Below are positions 9,179-17,729 of a stretch of DNA of 64,000 bases, one piece after another (position 1 is the first letter of the stretch; every line of letters starts with the position of its first letter). A model generated the notes under the pieces. The model did not search any database. It saw only the letters and a list, made by a program, of their open reading frames with translations, and was not told the DNA's origin. Origin of the DNA: VAZQ01 sp963817135 (GTDB lineage: Bacteria > Pseudomonadota > Alphaproteobacteria > Rhizobiales > Xanthobacteraceae); contig CAWFNG010000010.1 in assembly GCA_963817135.1 (NCBI GenBank), positions 558,001 to 622,000 on the forward strand, given 5' to 3'. A program made the translations under genes and the position numbers.

Positions 9179-9295
9179 CATTCCGGGGCGAGGCCGGAAC
9201 GAAGTGCGGGCCGAGAGCCCGGAATCCATAACCCCGGTCTGTGATTATGGATTCCGGGTTCGCCGCTATGCTTCGCTTCGCGGCGCCCCGGAATG
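9179..9295. repeat. REP/BIME-like inverted repeat, copy 1
   Basis: About 117 bp bounded by cattccgggg and ccccggaatg, with inner arms ending ggaatccata and tatggattcc around a short loop. It can fold into a long imperfect hairpin just after the patatin stop. The same element occurs in opposite orientation at 52270-52387. Extragenic position and symmetry match REP-type elements of Bradyrhizobium relatives; it may also act as a terminator or mRNA stabiliser. Confidence 0.75.
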
Positions 9296-9422
9296 CGTAC
9301 GTCAACCGTATTTGAACCAATTACTGCCAGAATGCGACTAATCGGGTGGCGCGAAGGCAGAGGCATGCATTGCCGCATTAGGTAGGGGTCCGCGCGCTCG
9401 GCAAAAAAACAGAGGGGCTACA

Positions 9423-9815
9423 ATGACTTATTCCGAAACTCTCAGGCGCGGTCGCACGCTCTCTGTACTTGCGGCGTTGGGTTTAGCGGCGGCTTTGCCG
9501 GCGCCGCGTCCCGCTGAGGCCGTGCCCAGTTTTGACGGCGTGTGGAGCGTGGTCATTCTGACCAGAGCGGGAATATGCGAGCCGGCTTACCGCTATCCCA
9601 TCCGCATCACCAACGGTCATGTCGTCAGTGCCGGCAGGTCGACCGCTCATATCACTGGACGGGTCGGAAAGAACGGCGCAGTGGTGGTCAACGTCAGTCA
9701 GGGCGACAAGTCGGCAATCGGCACCGGCCGGCTTGCCGCAAATTCCGGCAGCGGCTCATGGAGCGGCGGCAATGGTGTCTGCTCCGGGGTCTGGCAGGCG
9801 GAGCGTCGTAGCTAA
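9423..9815 (+). CDS. Exported hypothetical protein
   Basis: Encodes 130 residues with a GAGGGG ribosome-binding site and a signal peptide (LSVLAALGLAAALPAPRPAEA, probable cleavage after AEA). The mature domain is small and beta-rich: FDGVWSVVILTRAGICEPAYRYPI..NG.V...G....ITGRV, then SGSWSGGNGVCSGVWQAERRS. The FDG.WSV and GSWSG...CSG.W.A pattern with two or three cysteines suggests a small periplasmic beta-barrel fold common in Rhizobiales. No catalytic residues are recognisable. Confidence 0.7.
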   Translation: MTYSETLRRGRTLSVLAALGLAAALPAPRPAEAVPSFDGVWSVVILTRAGICEPAYRYPIRITNGHVVSAGRSTAHITGRVGKNGAVVVNVSQGDKSAIGTGRLAANSGSGSWSGGNGVCSGVWQAERRS

Positions 9816-9918
9816 AGCACATTGCGGGGCGGCGCCGGCCCCGCCCGCCATCGGTTGTGCCCGGGCCTGCGCGCCCGGGCGTTGCATTTCCGGCTTTTCC
9901 CTGTTCTGCCGCTTCGTC

Positions 9919-10374
9919 ATGACAAACCGAAGAATTGAAGCCCGTTTTGTTTTCCTGCCTCCAATCCTGATCTACGCCACTGCCATAACCTGCGGTGTGT
10001 TAGCTGCGATGGCGCTGCAAATTCATCTCAGCCGCGATGGGTTTGATTTCGTCTCTTTATGGCAGGATCTCTTGGGCGCCCGCGCGATCAAACTGCGCAG
10101 CGCCGGCCCATGGTGGGCGATTGGAGCGGTGGCATTTCTTGTTGGCGGCATCGTCGCCGCAGCGCTCAGCCGCCTTACATTGCCTTGGCACCGTTTTCGA
10201 TTGCTGCGCTGGCTCGCAGGTGCCGCCATCGTCTTGCTCTTTGCACATGTGGGCCATGGCTCGGCCGGGCTGTTGCACGGAGATGCCAGCGCGAACGCCA
10301 CGGCAAGTCTCGCGGTGCTGCTGATTGCTGCGCTGCTAAGTCTCTGTGGAGCTTATTTTACCGTGCGCCGGTAA
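9919..10374 (+). CDS. Small integral membrane protein, unknown function
   Basis: I chose the ATG at 9919 (MTNRRIEARFVFLPPILIYA), giving 151 residues; the frame is open further upstream but that part overlaps the preceding gene out of frame. About four hydrophobic segments are visible: LPPILIYATAITCGVLAAMA, WWAIGAVAFLVGGIVAAAL, WLAGAAIVLLFAHVG and LAVLLIAALLSLCGAYF. No family signature is recognised. It could be a small envelope protein; evidence is the length of open frame plus a membrane topology unlikely by chance. Confidence 0.55.
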   Translation: MTNRRIEARFVFLPPILIYATAITCGVLAAMALQIHLSRDGFDFVSLWQDLLGARAIKLRSAGPWWAIGAVAFLVGGIVAAALSRLTLPWHRFRLLRWLAGAAIVLLFAHVGHGSAGLLHGDASANATASLAVLLIAALLSLCGAYFTVRR

Positions 10375-10555
10375 GGGGGGCGCAACTTACGAGAGTTGAA
10401 TTCATTCGACTTTGTCCATAAGTTGTGCACCGATTGCAAAAAAAGCTGTCGGAGTCGAACCATAATCGCCATGATAGCGACTAAAGCCCGAGCGGTAGTG
10501 CGACCATCCTGCACCCGAATTTCTACATTTCGGGTTTGCTGATCATGCGGAGCTC

Positions 10556-11434
10556 ATGATGGCACTCGTGGCCGATTATGCCACCGCCGATGCGCAGACG
10601 CAAAACCGCCCGTCACCTTGGGTGGCGGCACTGCTCACGGTCCTCACCCCCGGGCTTGGCCATCTCTACATCGGGCAGGCGCGGCGCGGGATCACTCTGT
10701 TCATTCTGGTGATGATTGCCGACATTCTCCTCATGTTCGCGATGATGGGCGTGCTGGCGCGTTTCTGGATGTTTGCAACGAGCCTCGCGCTGCTGCTCGG
10801 GCTTTGGCTGTATATCGGTGTCGATGCAGTACTGCGCGCGCGGCGCGCGACGCATTTCCCATTGCAAATCCATAATCGCTGGGCGATTTTTGCCGGTGCC
10901 TTTGTGCTCGCTTGCCTCGTCTTCGCGGCACCCTGCATTTACGGACTGAAAGCGAAGGCATCCGGCCGCCTGCTTTGGCTAAGCGCTACCAGCATGGAGC
11001 CGACGCTTGAGACCGGCGAATACATCCTCGCCGACGCAAGCTATTACCAGGCTCGGCAGCCGATGCGCGGCGAAGTTGCGGTCTACAAGCACCCCAAGCA
11101 TGAAGATACCCATCTCATCCGACGTATCATCGCTGTGGAAGGTGATCGCGTTGCGGTGAAAGGCGGCCGTGCGGTTGTGAATGGCCTTGGCATTGAGGAA
11201 CCCTACCTTGAGCCGCTCCCCAGCGGGGTGAGCTTGCCCGATATGCCGGAGACGCGGGTACCAGCGGGACACGTTTTTGTCCTCGGCGACAATCGCCTCA
11301 ACAGCGTGGATAGCCGCAACGCGGAACACGGCCCCGTTCCGCTCGGCAACTTGATCGGCCGCGTAACCGACGTTGCCATATCACGCCACTGGTTGCGCAT
11401 GGGCCGATGGATCGGAACGCCCAGCAATCTCTGA
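10556..11434 (+). CDS. S26 (signal peptidase I-like) membrane protein with atypical base residue
   Basis: Encodes 292 residues. The N-terminal half has several membrane segments, including a TM2-like PWVAALLTVLTPGLGHLYIGQARRG, and another TM near residues 108-130. The C-terminal half is a signal peptidase fold: SATSMEPTLETGEYILAD carries the nucleophile Ser146, and GDNRLNSVDSRNAEHGPVP is the conserved box E. In the box that normally holds the general-base lysine (IKR.VGLPGD in E. coli), this protein reads LIRRIIAVEGD, with Arg189 at the lysine position. It may be a divergent or inactive peptidase. Typical LepB has no such N-terminal extension, so I leave the symbol empty. Confidence 0.8.
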   Translation: MMALVADYATADAQTQNRPSPWVAALLTVLTPGLGHLYIGQARRGITLFILVMIADILLMFAMMGVLARFWMFATSLALLLGLWLYIGVDAVLRARRATHFPLQIHNRWAIFAGAFVLACLVFAAPCIYGLKAKASGRLLWLSATSMEPTLETGEYILADASYYQARQPMRGEVAVYKHPKHEDTHLIRRIIAVEGDRVAVKGGRAVVNGLGIEEPYLEPLPSGVSLPDMPETRVPAGHVFVLGDNRLNSVDSRNAEHGPVPLGNLIGRVTDVAISRHWLRMGRWIGTPSNL

Positions 11435-11479
11435 GCAAGGATACACGCTCAGGCGTGGCTATCGGGCACCGGCTGCTGA

Positions 11480-12655
11480 TCATCGAACCAATTCCCGCAT
11501 CGCTCGATCCAAGCCGTCGAGGGTGAGCGGATACATGCGCGCGCCCATGAGCTGCTGCATGATGCCGATGGACTGGGTCGCCTTCCAATCGTTCTCCGGT
11601 ACCGGATTGAGCCATATGCAGGCGGGATAGGTGCGCGTGACGCGCTCGATCCACACCGCTCCGGTTTCTTGATTGAAATGCTCGACCGACCCGCCCGGAG
11701 CCATGACCTCATAGGGCGACATTGACGCATCGCCCACGAAGATCACTTTGTAGTCGTGCGGATAGGTATGCAGGACATCCCATGTGGGCGTGGTGTCCTG
11801 CCAACGCCGACGATTTTCCTTCCACACTTTTTCATACAGGCAATTGTGAAAATAGAAATGCTCCATGTGCTTGAATTCACTGCGTGCGGCGGAGAACAGC
11901 TCCTCGGTCGCCCTGACGTGCCAATCCATCGAGCCGCCGATGTCAAAGAACAGGAGCACCTTTACTGCATTGTGGCGTTCCGGGCGCATCAGGATGTCGA
12001 GATAGCCCTTGTGCGCCGTGCGTTTGACGGTGCCGTCGAGGTCAAGCTCCTCAGGCGTTCCGGTTCGCGCAAATTTGCGCAGGCGCCGCAGCGCGATCTT
12101 CACGCTGCGGGTGCCCAGCTCGACATCATCGTCGAGATCCTTGAATTCGCGCCGCTCCCAGACCTTGACCGCGCGAAAATTGCGATTGGCGCCCTGATTG
12201 ATGCGCACGCCTTCAGGGTTGTAACCAAAGGCGCCAAAGGGGGACGTGCCGGCAGTCCCGATCCACTTGCTGCCGCCTTGATGGCGCCCCTTCTGCTCCT
12301 GCATGCGCTGGCGCAGAGTCTCAAGCAGCTTGTCGAGACCGCCCATTGCCTCGATTTGCTTCTTCTCCTCGTCCGTCAGATATCGATCTACGAGCTTCTT
12401 GAGCCATTCTGCGGGAATGTCGCCATCGAGGGCTTCGCTGATCAGGCTCGCGCCTTTAAAGACATGCGTGAAAACTCGATCGAATTTGTCAAGATTGCGC
12501 TCATCCTTGACGAGGGCCGCGCGGGAAAGGTGATAAAAATCGTCCACGCGCCGACCGGCGAGGTCGTGCTCCATGGCCTCCATAAGGGTTAGATATTCCC
12601 GCAGCGTGACCGGAACGCCGGCGGCTTTGAGTGCGTGGAAGAAGCTGACGAACAT
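11480..12655 (-). CDS. VWA domain protein, CoxE-like
   Basis: Encodes 391 residues. The N-terminal part (FFHALKAAGVPVTLREYLTLM, then a helical region with AEWLKKLVDRYLTDEEKKQI) and the C-terminal von Willebrand A domain match CoxE-like proteins. The metal-ion site is LLFFDIGGSMDWHVR, a DxGxS MIDAS motif, followed by THVFKGAS-type helices and VIFVGDASMSPYE. CoxE proteins usually partner a MoxR AAA+ ATPase (CoxD) to mature metalloenzymes, but no MoxR gene is adjacent here, though one could lie elsewhere. Its role is therefore unassigned. Confidence 0.85.
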   Translation of the reverse strand: MFVSFFHALKAAGVPVTLREYLTLMEAMEHDLAGRRVDDFYHLSRAALVKDERNLDKFDRVFTHVFKGASLISEALDGDIPAEWLKKLVDRYLTDEEKKQIEAMGGLDKLLETLRQRMQEQKGRHQGGSKWIGTAGTSPFGAFGYNPEGVRINQGANRNFRAVKVWERREFKDLDDDVELGTRSVKIALRRLRKFARTGTPEELDLDGTVKRTAHKGYLDILMRPERHNAVKVLLFFDIGGSMDWHVRATEELFSAARSEFKHMEHFYFHNCLYEKVWKENRRRWQDTTPTWDVLHTYPHDYKVIFVGDASMSPYEVMAPGGSVEHFNQETGAVWIERVTRTYPACIWLNPVPENDWKATQSIGIMQQLMGARMYPLTLDGLDRAMRELVR

Positions 12656-12777
12656 GAGGGCGACAGCATAGCGCGCAGGACAGCTCTGCGACTAGCTACT
12701 ATGACCAGCCGCTTGCATGGCACAGCAACAGGGGATATCTGCTGATCGCAACGAATCAGAGGCAGGAGGAGCGGACA

Positions 12778-13659
12778 ATGCCCAAGGAGAAATTCATCGT
12801 CGAGCCCCATTTCCGATTGCAGGAATGGGTGGCGGAGGAGAAAGGCTATTTCCAGCAGGAGGGCCTCGATTACGTTTTCCAGGAACTGATCAAGTCCACC
12901 GACGGAGCGCACCATTACAAGGGTGACAGGGTCGGAGCGATGCAGTCATTCGAGCGCGGGCGCTCCTCGGATGTGAGCTGCGCTTGTCACTGGACGGTGG
13001 GAGTGGCAGCGTCGAAAGGCAAGGGCCGGCTTTATGCCGACGTCTATTCGGTGGCACCTTCCGCTGTATTCGTTCCGCCGGATTCGCCCGTCAAGGCGCC
13101 GGAAGATCTTGCCGGCGTTCCGATCGCGGTGGGTTACCAATCCGGCAGCCATTACTCGACCATCCAGGCCCTCGAGCAATATATGCCGGCCGACAAGATC
13201 AATCTGACCTTTGCCGACGGCATGCTATTCCATCGATTGGATCAACTGATCGAGAGCAAAGCGCAGGCATCCGCGCTGTTCAGCGGACCGTATTATTTCG
13301 CCGAGCAGCTTGGCTTCCGCAAGATCATCGACACGACCTTCATGATCGCAACCATGGTCAGCGGCGAGCCGGACCCCGCTGATCTGCGCAAGTTCTTCTG
13401 CGCGTTGCGACGCGCTCAACGCGACATCGACCTGCGGCCGGAGCTTTACACTCACTACTACAAGAACGAGTTCCCGGCCCGCTACCACGGCCGCATGGAT
13501 ACGCGACGCTGGGGACCGGGTGAACGCCTCGTGTTCGAGACCTACAGCAAGGAAGTGTACGAAGAAACCTTCAAGTGGATCGCGGATCACGGCATTTTTG
13601 CCGACACCGGCATGGGCTCGGGCAAATACGAGGAAGCCGTTATCAGCACCGCGCAATAA
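12778..13659 (+). CDS. ABC-type substrate-binding-like protein lacking a signal peptide
   Basis: Encodes 293 residues that begin directly with MPKEKFIVEPHFRLQEWVA and continue with EEKGYFQQEGLDYVFQEL, the first strand and helix of NMT1/TauA-type periplasmic binding proteins. DSPVKAPEDLAGVPIAVGYQ and ASALFSGPYYFAEQLG are further hallmarks. No signal peptide or upstream in-frame extension is seen, and a good AGGAGG site precedes the ATG. It may be a cytoplasmic ligand-binding protein of this fold or part of an uncharacterised enzyme family. It stands alone. Confidence 0.75.
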   Translation: MPKEKFIVEPHFRLQEWVAEEKGYFQQEGLDYVFQELIKSTDGAHHYKGDRVGAMQSFERGRSSDVSCACHWTVGVAASKGKGRLYADVYSVAPSAVFVPPDSPVKAPEDLAGVPIAVGYQSGSHYSTIQALEQYMPADKINLTFADGMLFHRLDQLIESKAQASALFSGPYYFAEQLGFRKIIDTTFMIATMVSGEPDPADLRKFFCALRRAQRDIDLRPELYTHYYKNEFPARYHGRMDTRRWGPGERLVFETYSKEVYEETFKWIADHGIFADTGMGSGKYEEAVISTAQ

Positions 13660-13803
13660 GCCAAGCGAATGCTCGCCCGCGAAGCGGGCAGGCGTTGTGA
13701 CGCAGTAAGTCTAACTCTGTCGATGATCTCGGCGGCTCGCGTCGCTGTTCGCCGAACTTCAACAATACGTGATGACACCACAAGCCGCCTGGGCAGATTG
13801 GGG

Positions 13804-13819
13804 TGTGACATAAGTCACA
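13804..13819. promoter_or_regulatory. CRP-family operator-like palindrome
   Basis: The sequence reads TGTGA-CATAAG-TCACA, a perfect dyad match to the CRP consensus TGTGA-N6-TCACA. It sits 46 bases before the small membrane protein and kinase pair at 13866, in the only intergenic region of that unit. A CRP-family regulator is the natural candidate. Confidence 0.5.
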
Positions 13820-13865
13820 CGACATGGACGGTCCGACCATCTATCTAGGGGGGCTGGAGGGCTAG

Positions 13866-14048
13866 ATGGAGGACCAACCGTTGCAGACCCTGGTCGTGAT
13901 GCTCGCCGGCTATATCGCGTTCTCGTGGGCCGTGGCCGTAGTGTGGATTGGATGGCTGCTGCTGCGAAAATCATCGCGTAAAGCGCGGATAGAGGCTCGA
14001 AGATCGCCTGCGAGTTCGCCGCGGCAACTCGGTCTGAGCCGGACATGA
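13866..14048 (+). CDS. Small single-pass membrane protein
   Basis: Sixty residues starting MEDQPLQTLVVMLAGYIAFS, with one strong membrane segment (LVVMLAGYIAFSWAVAVVWIG) and a basic tail (RKSSRKARIEARRS). A GGAGG site lies just upstream. Its TGA stop overlaps the ATG of the histidine kinase gene (ATGA), which supports both starts and suggests translational coupling. It might localise or modulate the soluble kinase; that is inference from arrangement alone. Confidence 0.55.
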   Translation: MEDQPLQTLVVMLAGYIAFSWAVAVVWIGWLLLRKSSRKARIEARRSPASSPRQLGLSRT

Positions 14049-15913
14049 GTGACGTCAATCGCAGCGATCCCGGTAAGCTGCAAGATACCCACGCCGACAT
14101 TGAAAAGCAGTTCCAGGCGCTCACCCGCGAACTGGACGAGGCGCTGGAACAGCAGATGGCGACCTCGGAGGTGCTGCGCGCCATCAGCAGTTCGTCCGGC
14201 GAGTTGGATCTGATTTTTCAGACCATGTTGGCTAACGCGATCCGCATCTGCAACGCCAATTTTGGCGCCTTGTTTCAATTCGAGGATGGCGCGGTCCGCG
14301 CAGCCGCGATGCTGGGGGTGCCGCCAGCATTTGCCGAGTTCTGGCAACGCGGACCCTATCGGCCGGGTTCGCAAACTGCCCTCGGTCGCGTTATGCAGAC
14401 GCGGCGCCCGGTTCATATCGCCGATGTCACGGTGGACCCGGCTTATCTGGAAGGTGAACCGGTCTTTGTAGCCGCCGTCGAACTCGGAGGCTTTCGGACT
14501 ATCCTGAACGTTCCAATGCTCAAGGAAAATGAACTCATCGGCGTCTTCGCCATCTACCGCCAGGAGGTACGTTCATTCTCAGACAAGCAGGTCGAGCTGG
14601 TTACCCACTTTGCGGCCCAGGCCGTGATCGCCATCGAGAACGCCAGACTGGTCAATGAGCTGCGCAAATCACTGCAGCAGCAGACGGCCACTGCCGACAT
14701 GCTCAAGGTCATCAGCCGATCGAGCTTTGACCTCCAGGCCGTGCTCAACGCACTGGTCGAGTCAGCGGCCCGGCTGTGCGATGCGGAGATGGGGGCAATC
14801 ATGCGACCACAGGGCTCGACATTCGATTTCGCGGCAAATTATGGCTTCTCGCAGGAGATGATCAGGCTCTTGACCGCCAAACCGGTCCCCACCGGGCGCG
14901 GCACGCTTGCTGGACGCACCACCTACGAAGGTCGCCCCATACATATTCCCGACGCCCTGGCTGATCCTGATTACGCCTATGCGGAAGGCCAAAGAGTTGC
15001 CGGATATCGTACCATGCTAGGTGTGCCGCTTCTGCGCGAGGGAACGCCCATTGGTGTTGTAATCCTGGTCCGTAAGGTCGTGCGTCCGTTCACCGAGAAG
15101 CAGATCAATCTGGTCACCACGTTTGCGGACCAGGCGGTGATTGCGATCGAGAACGTCCGGCTGTTCGACGAGATCCAGGAGAAAAGCCGCCAGCTCGCCG
15201 AGGCGAGCCAGCACAAGTCGCAGTTTTTGGCGAATATGAGCCACGAGCTGCGCACACCGCTTAATGCCATTCTCGGCTATACCGAACTCATTCTCGACAA
15301 CGCCTACGGCGACACCCCGGAAAAGATGCGCGGTGTGCTGGCGCGGGTCCAGACGAACGGCAGGCATCTGCTCGGCCTGATCAACGACGTGCTTGATCTC
15401 TCCAAGATCGAAGCGGGCCAGCTTGCCCTCACGCTCGGCGATTACTCGCTCAAAAATATCGTGCATACCGTTTTCGGTGCGGTGGAACCGCTAGCGAAAG
15501 AAAAAATGCTGGCAGTCAAGGTCGAGTTGCGACCGGATCTACCGCCTGGACGTGGTGACGAGCGCCGGCTGACCCAGGTGCTGCTCAACTTGGTCGGCAA
15601 TGCGATAAAGTTTACTGATGCCGGAGAGGTGGCGATCAAGGCTTTTAGCGGCAATGGGTCGTTCAACGTCACGGTGCGCGACACGGGGCCTGGCATTTCG
15701 GCGGCTGATCAGGCCAAGTTATTCCAGGAGTTCCATCAGGCAGACAATTCGATCACACGCAAGAAGGGTGGCACTGGGCTTGGGCTCGCGATCTCGAAGC
15801 GAATCATCGAGATGCACGGAGGAAAAATCTGGGTCGAATCAGCTGTGGGGCAGGGTTCTTCGTTTTCATTCGCACTCCCAGTCAGAGTCGAACAACAAAT
15901 TCGAGCTAATTAG
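14045..15913 (+). CDS. GAF-GAF sensor histidine kinase
   Basis: Encodes 622 residues without membrane segments. After a short coiled coil come two GAF domains (roughly residues 45-200 and 225-375), each followed by the FA.QAVIAIEN.RL linker. HisKA carries SHELRTPLNAILGYTELI with the phosphorylated His. The HATPase has LLNLVGNAIKFTDAG (N box), VRDTGPGIS (G1) and GGTGLGLAISKRII (G2). It is a cytoplasmic sensor kinase with no receiver domain and no adjacent response regulator. It is a close paralogue of the larger GAF hybrid kinase at 33.7-38 kb, sharing the FDEIQEKSRQLAEASQHKSQ linker. The ligand is unknown. Confidence 0.93.
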   Translation: MSDVNRSDPGKLQDTHADIEKQFQALTRELDEALEQQMATSEVLRAISSSSGELDLIFQTMLANAIRICNANFGALFQFEDGAVRAAAMLGVPPAFAEFWQRGPYRPGSQTALGRVMQTRRPVHIADVTVDPAYLEGEPVFVAAVELGGFRTILNVPMLKENELIGVFAIYRQEVRSFSDKQVELVTHFAAQAVIAIENARLVNELRKSLQQQTATADMLKVISRSSFDLQAVLNALVESAARLCDAEMGAIMRPQGSTFDFAANYGFSQEMIRLLTAKPVPTGRGTLAGRTTYEGRPIHIPDALADPDYAYAEGQRVAGYRTMLGVPLLREGTPIGVVILVRKVVRPFTEKQINLVTTFADQAVIAIENVRLFDEIQEKSRQLAEASQHKSQFLANMSHELRTPLNAILGYTELILDNAYGDTPEKMRGVLARVQTNGRHLLGLINDVLDLSKIEAGQLALTLGDYSLKNIVHTVFGAVEPLAKEKMLAVKVELRPDLPPGRGDERRLTQVLLNLVGNAIKFTDAGEVAIKAFSGNGSFNVTVRDTGPGISAADQAKLFQEFHQADNSITRKKGGTGLGLAISKRIIEMHGGKIWVESAVGQGSSFSFALPVRVEQQIRAN

Positions 15914-16129
15914 TTCGGGCGGGCTAATGTCTAAGCTGCCTTGCGAGGAACAGAAGCCAACCAGCGGCGCGCGCGTGTGCCTCTGCACGGCATAGCCGCG
16001 GCGCCGGCGAGCCATCTGCAGGCGCAGCTTCCCTCGCTTGATCCGTAATCGGAAAAAAAATTGCCGCTCGCTCGCGCGTGAGTCGACAAAAGAGGTGAAC
16101 GAGAGACAAATGCGGGCTCCATACCAGCG

Positions 16130-16933
16130 TTACACAATGCCCATGAGTGCCCCGAGATGGAGGACGTATCGGCTGAAGTCTGGTCGCCCCTTTGTCCTGT
16201 GCGGATCGCGCGGCCGCGGAAGTTCGATGCGCAGGTCCTCCATCATGCGTCCGGGTCGATCGGACATGACGAGGACGCGGTCCGCCAGGAATACCGCCTC
16301 GGCAATCGAGTGCGTGACCAGGATCACCGTTTTTCTGATCTCCTGCCACAGCCGAAGCAGCTCGACATTGAGCTGATCTCGCGTCAGCGCGTCGAGCGCA
16401 GCGAATGGCTCATCGAGCAGCAGTACTTGCGGCTGGCGGACGAGCGCCTGTCCGAGAGCGGCCCGCTGCCGCATGCCGCCGGACAACTGGTGCGGATACG
16501 CCTTGCGGAACGATTGGAGTTTCAACGTTGGCAGCATGGCGTCTACCCGCGCGCGGATTTCCGCGGCAGCGATTCCCTGGACCTCGGCCGCAAGCCGGAT
16601 ATTTGCCTCGAGCGTTAGCCACGGCAGCAGGTTGTGGGTCTGGAATACGACGCCGACATCGTTCGATGGCGCAGTCTGCGAATGACCCAAAACCTCAACC
16701 GTGCCGCCCGCATCCGGCATGATCAGGCCGGCTACGATCCTCAGCAGCGTGCTCTTCCCGCATCCGCTCGGACCGAGGATCGAGACGAACTCGCCGCGTC
16801 CCACATCGAACGTGACGTAGTCGAGCGCACGCACTTCGTCGGCACCGACGAAAGTCTTGGAGACGCGCACGACGCGAATCGCAGCTTCCAATGCGCCCTG
16901 CCGAAGAATCGAGATTTTTACAATGCCCGCCAC
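16130..16933 (-). CDS. ABC transporter ATP-binding protein (NitT/TauT type)
   Basis: Encodes about 267 residues from a GTG at 16933, overlapping the permease stop by 16 bases; a TTG at 16891 is an alternative. Walker A is GPSGCGKST, the Q-loop VVFQTHNLLPW, the signature LSGGMRQRAALGQAL, and Walker B VLLLDEPFAALDA followed by the H-loop VTHSIAEAVFLADRV. These are the features of SsuB/TauB-like ATPases that drive uptake of nitrate, sulfonate, pyrimidine precursors or aromatic compounds. It is the last gene of the minus-strand unit SBP-permease-ATPase. Confidence 0.92.
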   Translation of the reverse strand: MAGIVKISILRQGALEAAIRVVRVSKTFVGADEVRALDYVTFDVGRGEFVSILGPSGCGKSTLLRIVAGLIMPDAGGTVEVLGHSQTAPSNDVGVVFQTHNLLPWLTLEANIRLAAEVQGIAAAEIRARVDAMLPTLKLQSFRKAYPHQLSGGMRQRAALGQALVRQPQVLLLDEPFAALDALTRDQLNVELLRLWQEIRKTVILVTHSIAEAVFLADRVLVMSDRPGRMMEDLRIELPRPRDPHRTKGRPDFSRYVLHLGALMGIV

Positions 16934-17706
16934 CACACCCGGTTTGCGAGCAGCTCGACGATCCAATAGAGCACCCCTGCGAGCGCCGAAATAGCGACCA
17001 GCGCGGCGAACAGCAGGTCGGTACGCGCCTGCGCGTTGGCCTCGAGGATCAAATATCCAAGCCCACGCTGCGAGCCGACAAATTCTCCCACGATAGCGCC
17101 GATCACGGCGAGCGGCATCGCGGTCTTGCATCCATCCATGATCGAAGGCAGCGCGGCGGGAAGCTGTAGGCGCCGGAACATGGTCCAGGGCGAGGCCTTT
17201 ATCGCTCGGAAGTGCTCTACCAAGTGCTCCGGCGTCCCGGCGAGGCCGCCCAGTGTCGAGATCAATACTGGAAAGAACGCGAACATGAACGCCATTAGGA
17301 CCTTCGAGGAGGTGCCGTAACCGACCCAGATCACCATGAGCGGAGCAAGCGCAATCTTCGGCAGGCCCTGGAACAGCACGAGCACCGGATAGAACATGCG
17401 GTAGGCGATCGGCCAAGCGAAGATCGCAAGCGCTATGAGTACGCCGCCCAAGACCGCTGCCGCATAGCCCAGGACGATCTCTCCGCCGGTGACCAGTGCT
17501 TGTTCGAGCAGCATGATGCGATTGTGCCACAGGCTCTGCAGCACACTCGACAGCGGAGGCAGCAGGTAGGGCTTGATGGCAAAGATGTCGACCGCCTTCT
17601 CCCACAAGAGCCCGAGCACGATGAAGACCGCGACACGTTCCAGCGTGGCGTACAGCGACAACCCCGCCCTCCTTAACGCGGCGTACGAGCCAGCTCTTTT
17701 CGACAT
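16918..17706 (-). CDS. ABC transporter permease (NitT/TauT type)
   Basis: Encodes 262 residues with about six membrane segments. The coupling-helix EAA region reads EHFRAIKASPWTMFRRLQLP, followed by AALPSIMDGCKTAMPLAVIGAIV, GEFVGSQRGLGYLI, all characteristic of SsuC/TauC permeases. It forms the inner-membrane channel for the adjacent binding protein (24 bases upstream) and ATPase (overlapping downstream). The gene order SBP-permease-ATPase on one strand indicates one operon. Confidence 0.92.
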   Translation of the reverse strand: MSKRAGSYAALRRAGLSLYATLERVAVFIVLGLLWEKAVDIFAIKPYLLPPLSSVLQSLWHNRIMLLEQALVTGGEIVLGYAAAVLGGVLIALAIFAWPIAYRMFYPVLVLFQGLPKIALAPLMVIWVGYGTSSKVLMAFMFAFFPVLISTLGGLAGTPEHLVEHFRAIKASPWTMFRRLQLPAALPSIMDGCKTAMPLAVIGAIVGEFVGSQRGLGYLILEANAQARTDLLFAALVAISALAGVLYWIVELLANRVWWRAL

Positions 17707-17729
17707 TTTGGCGCAGCCGCTGTCGCCAA

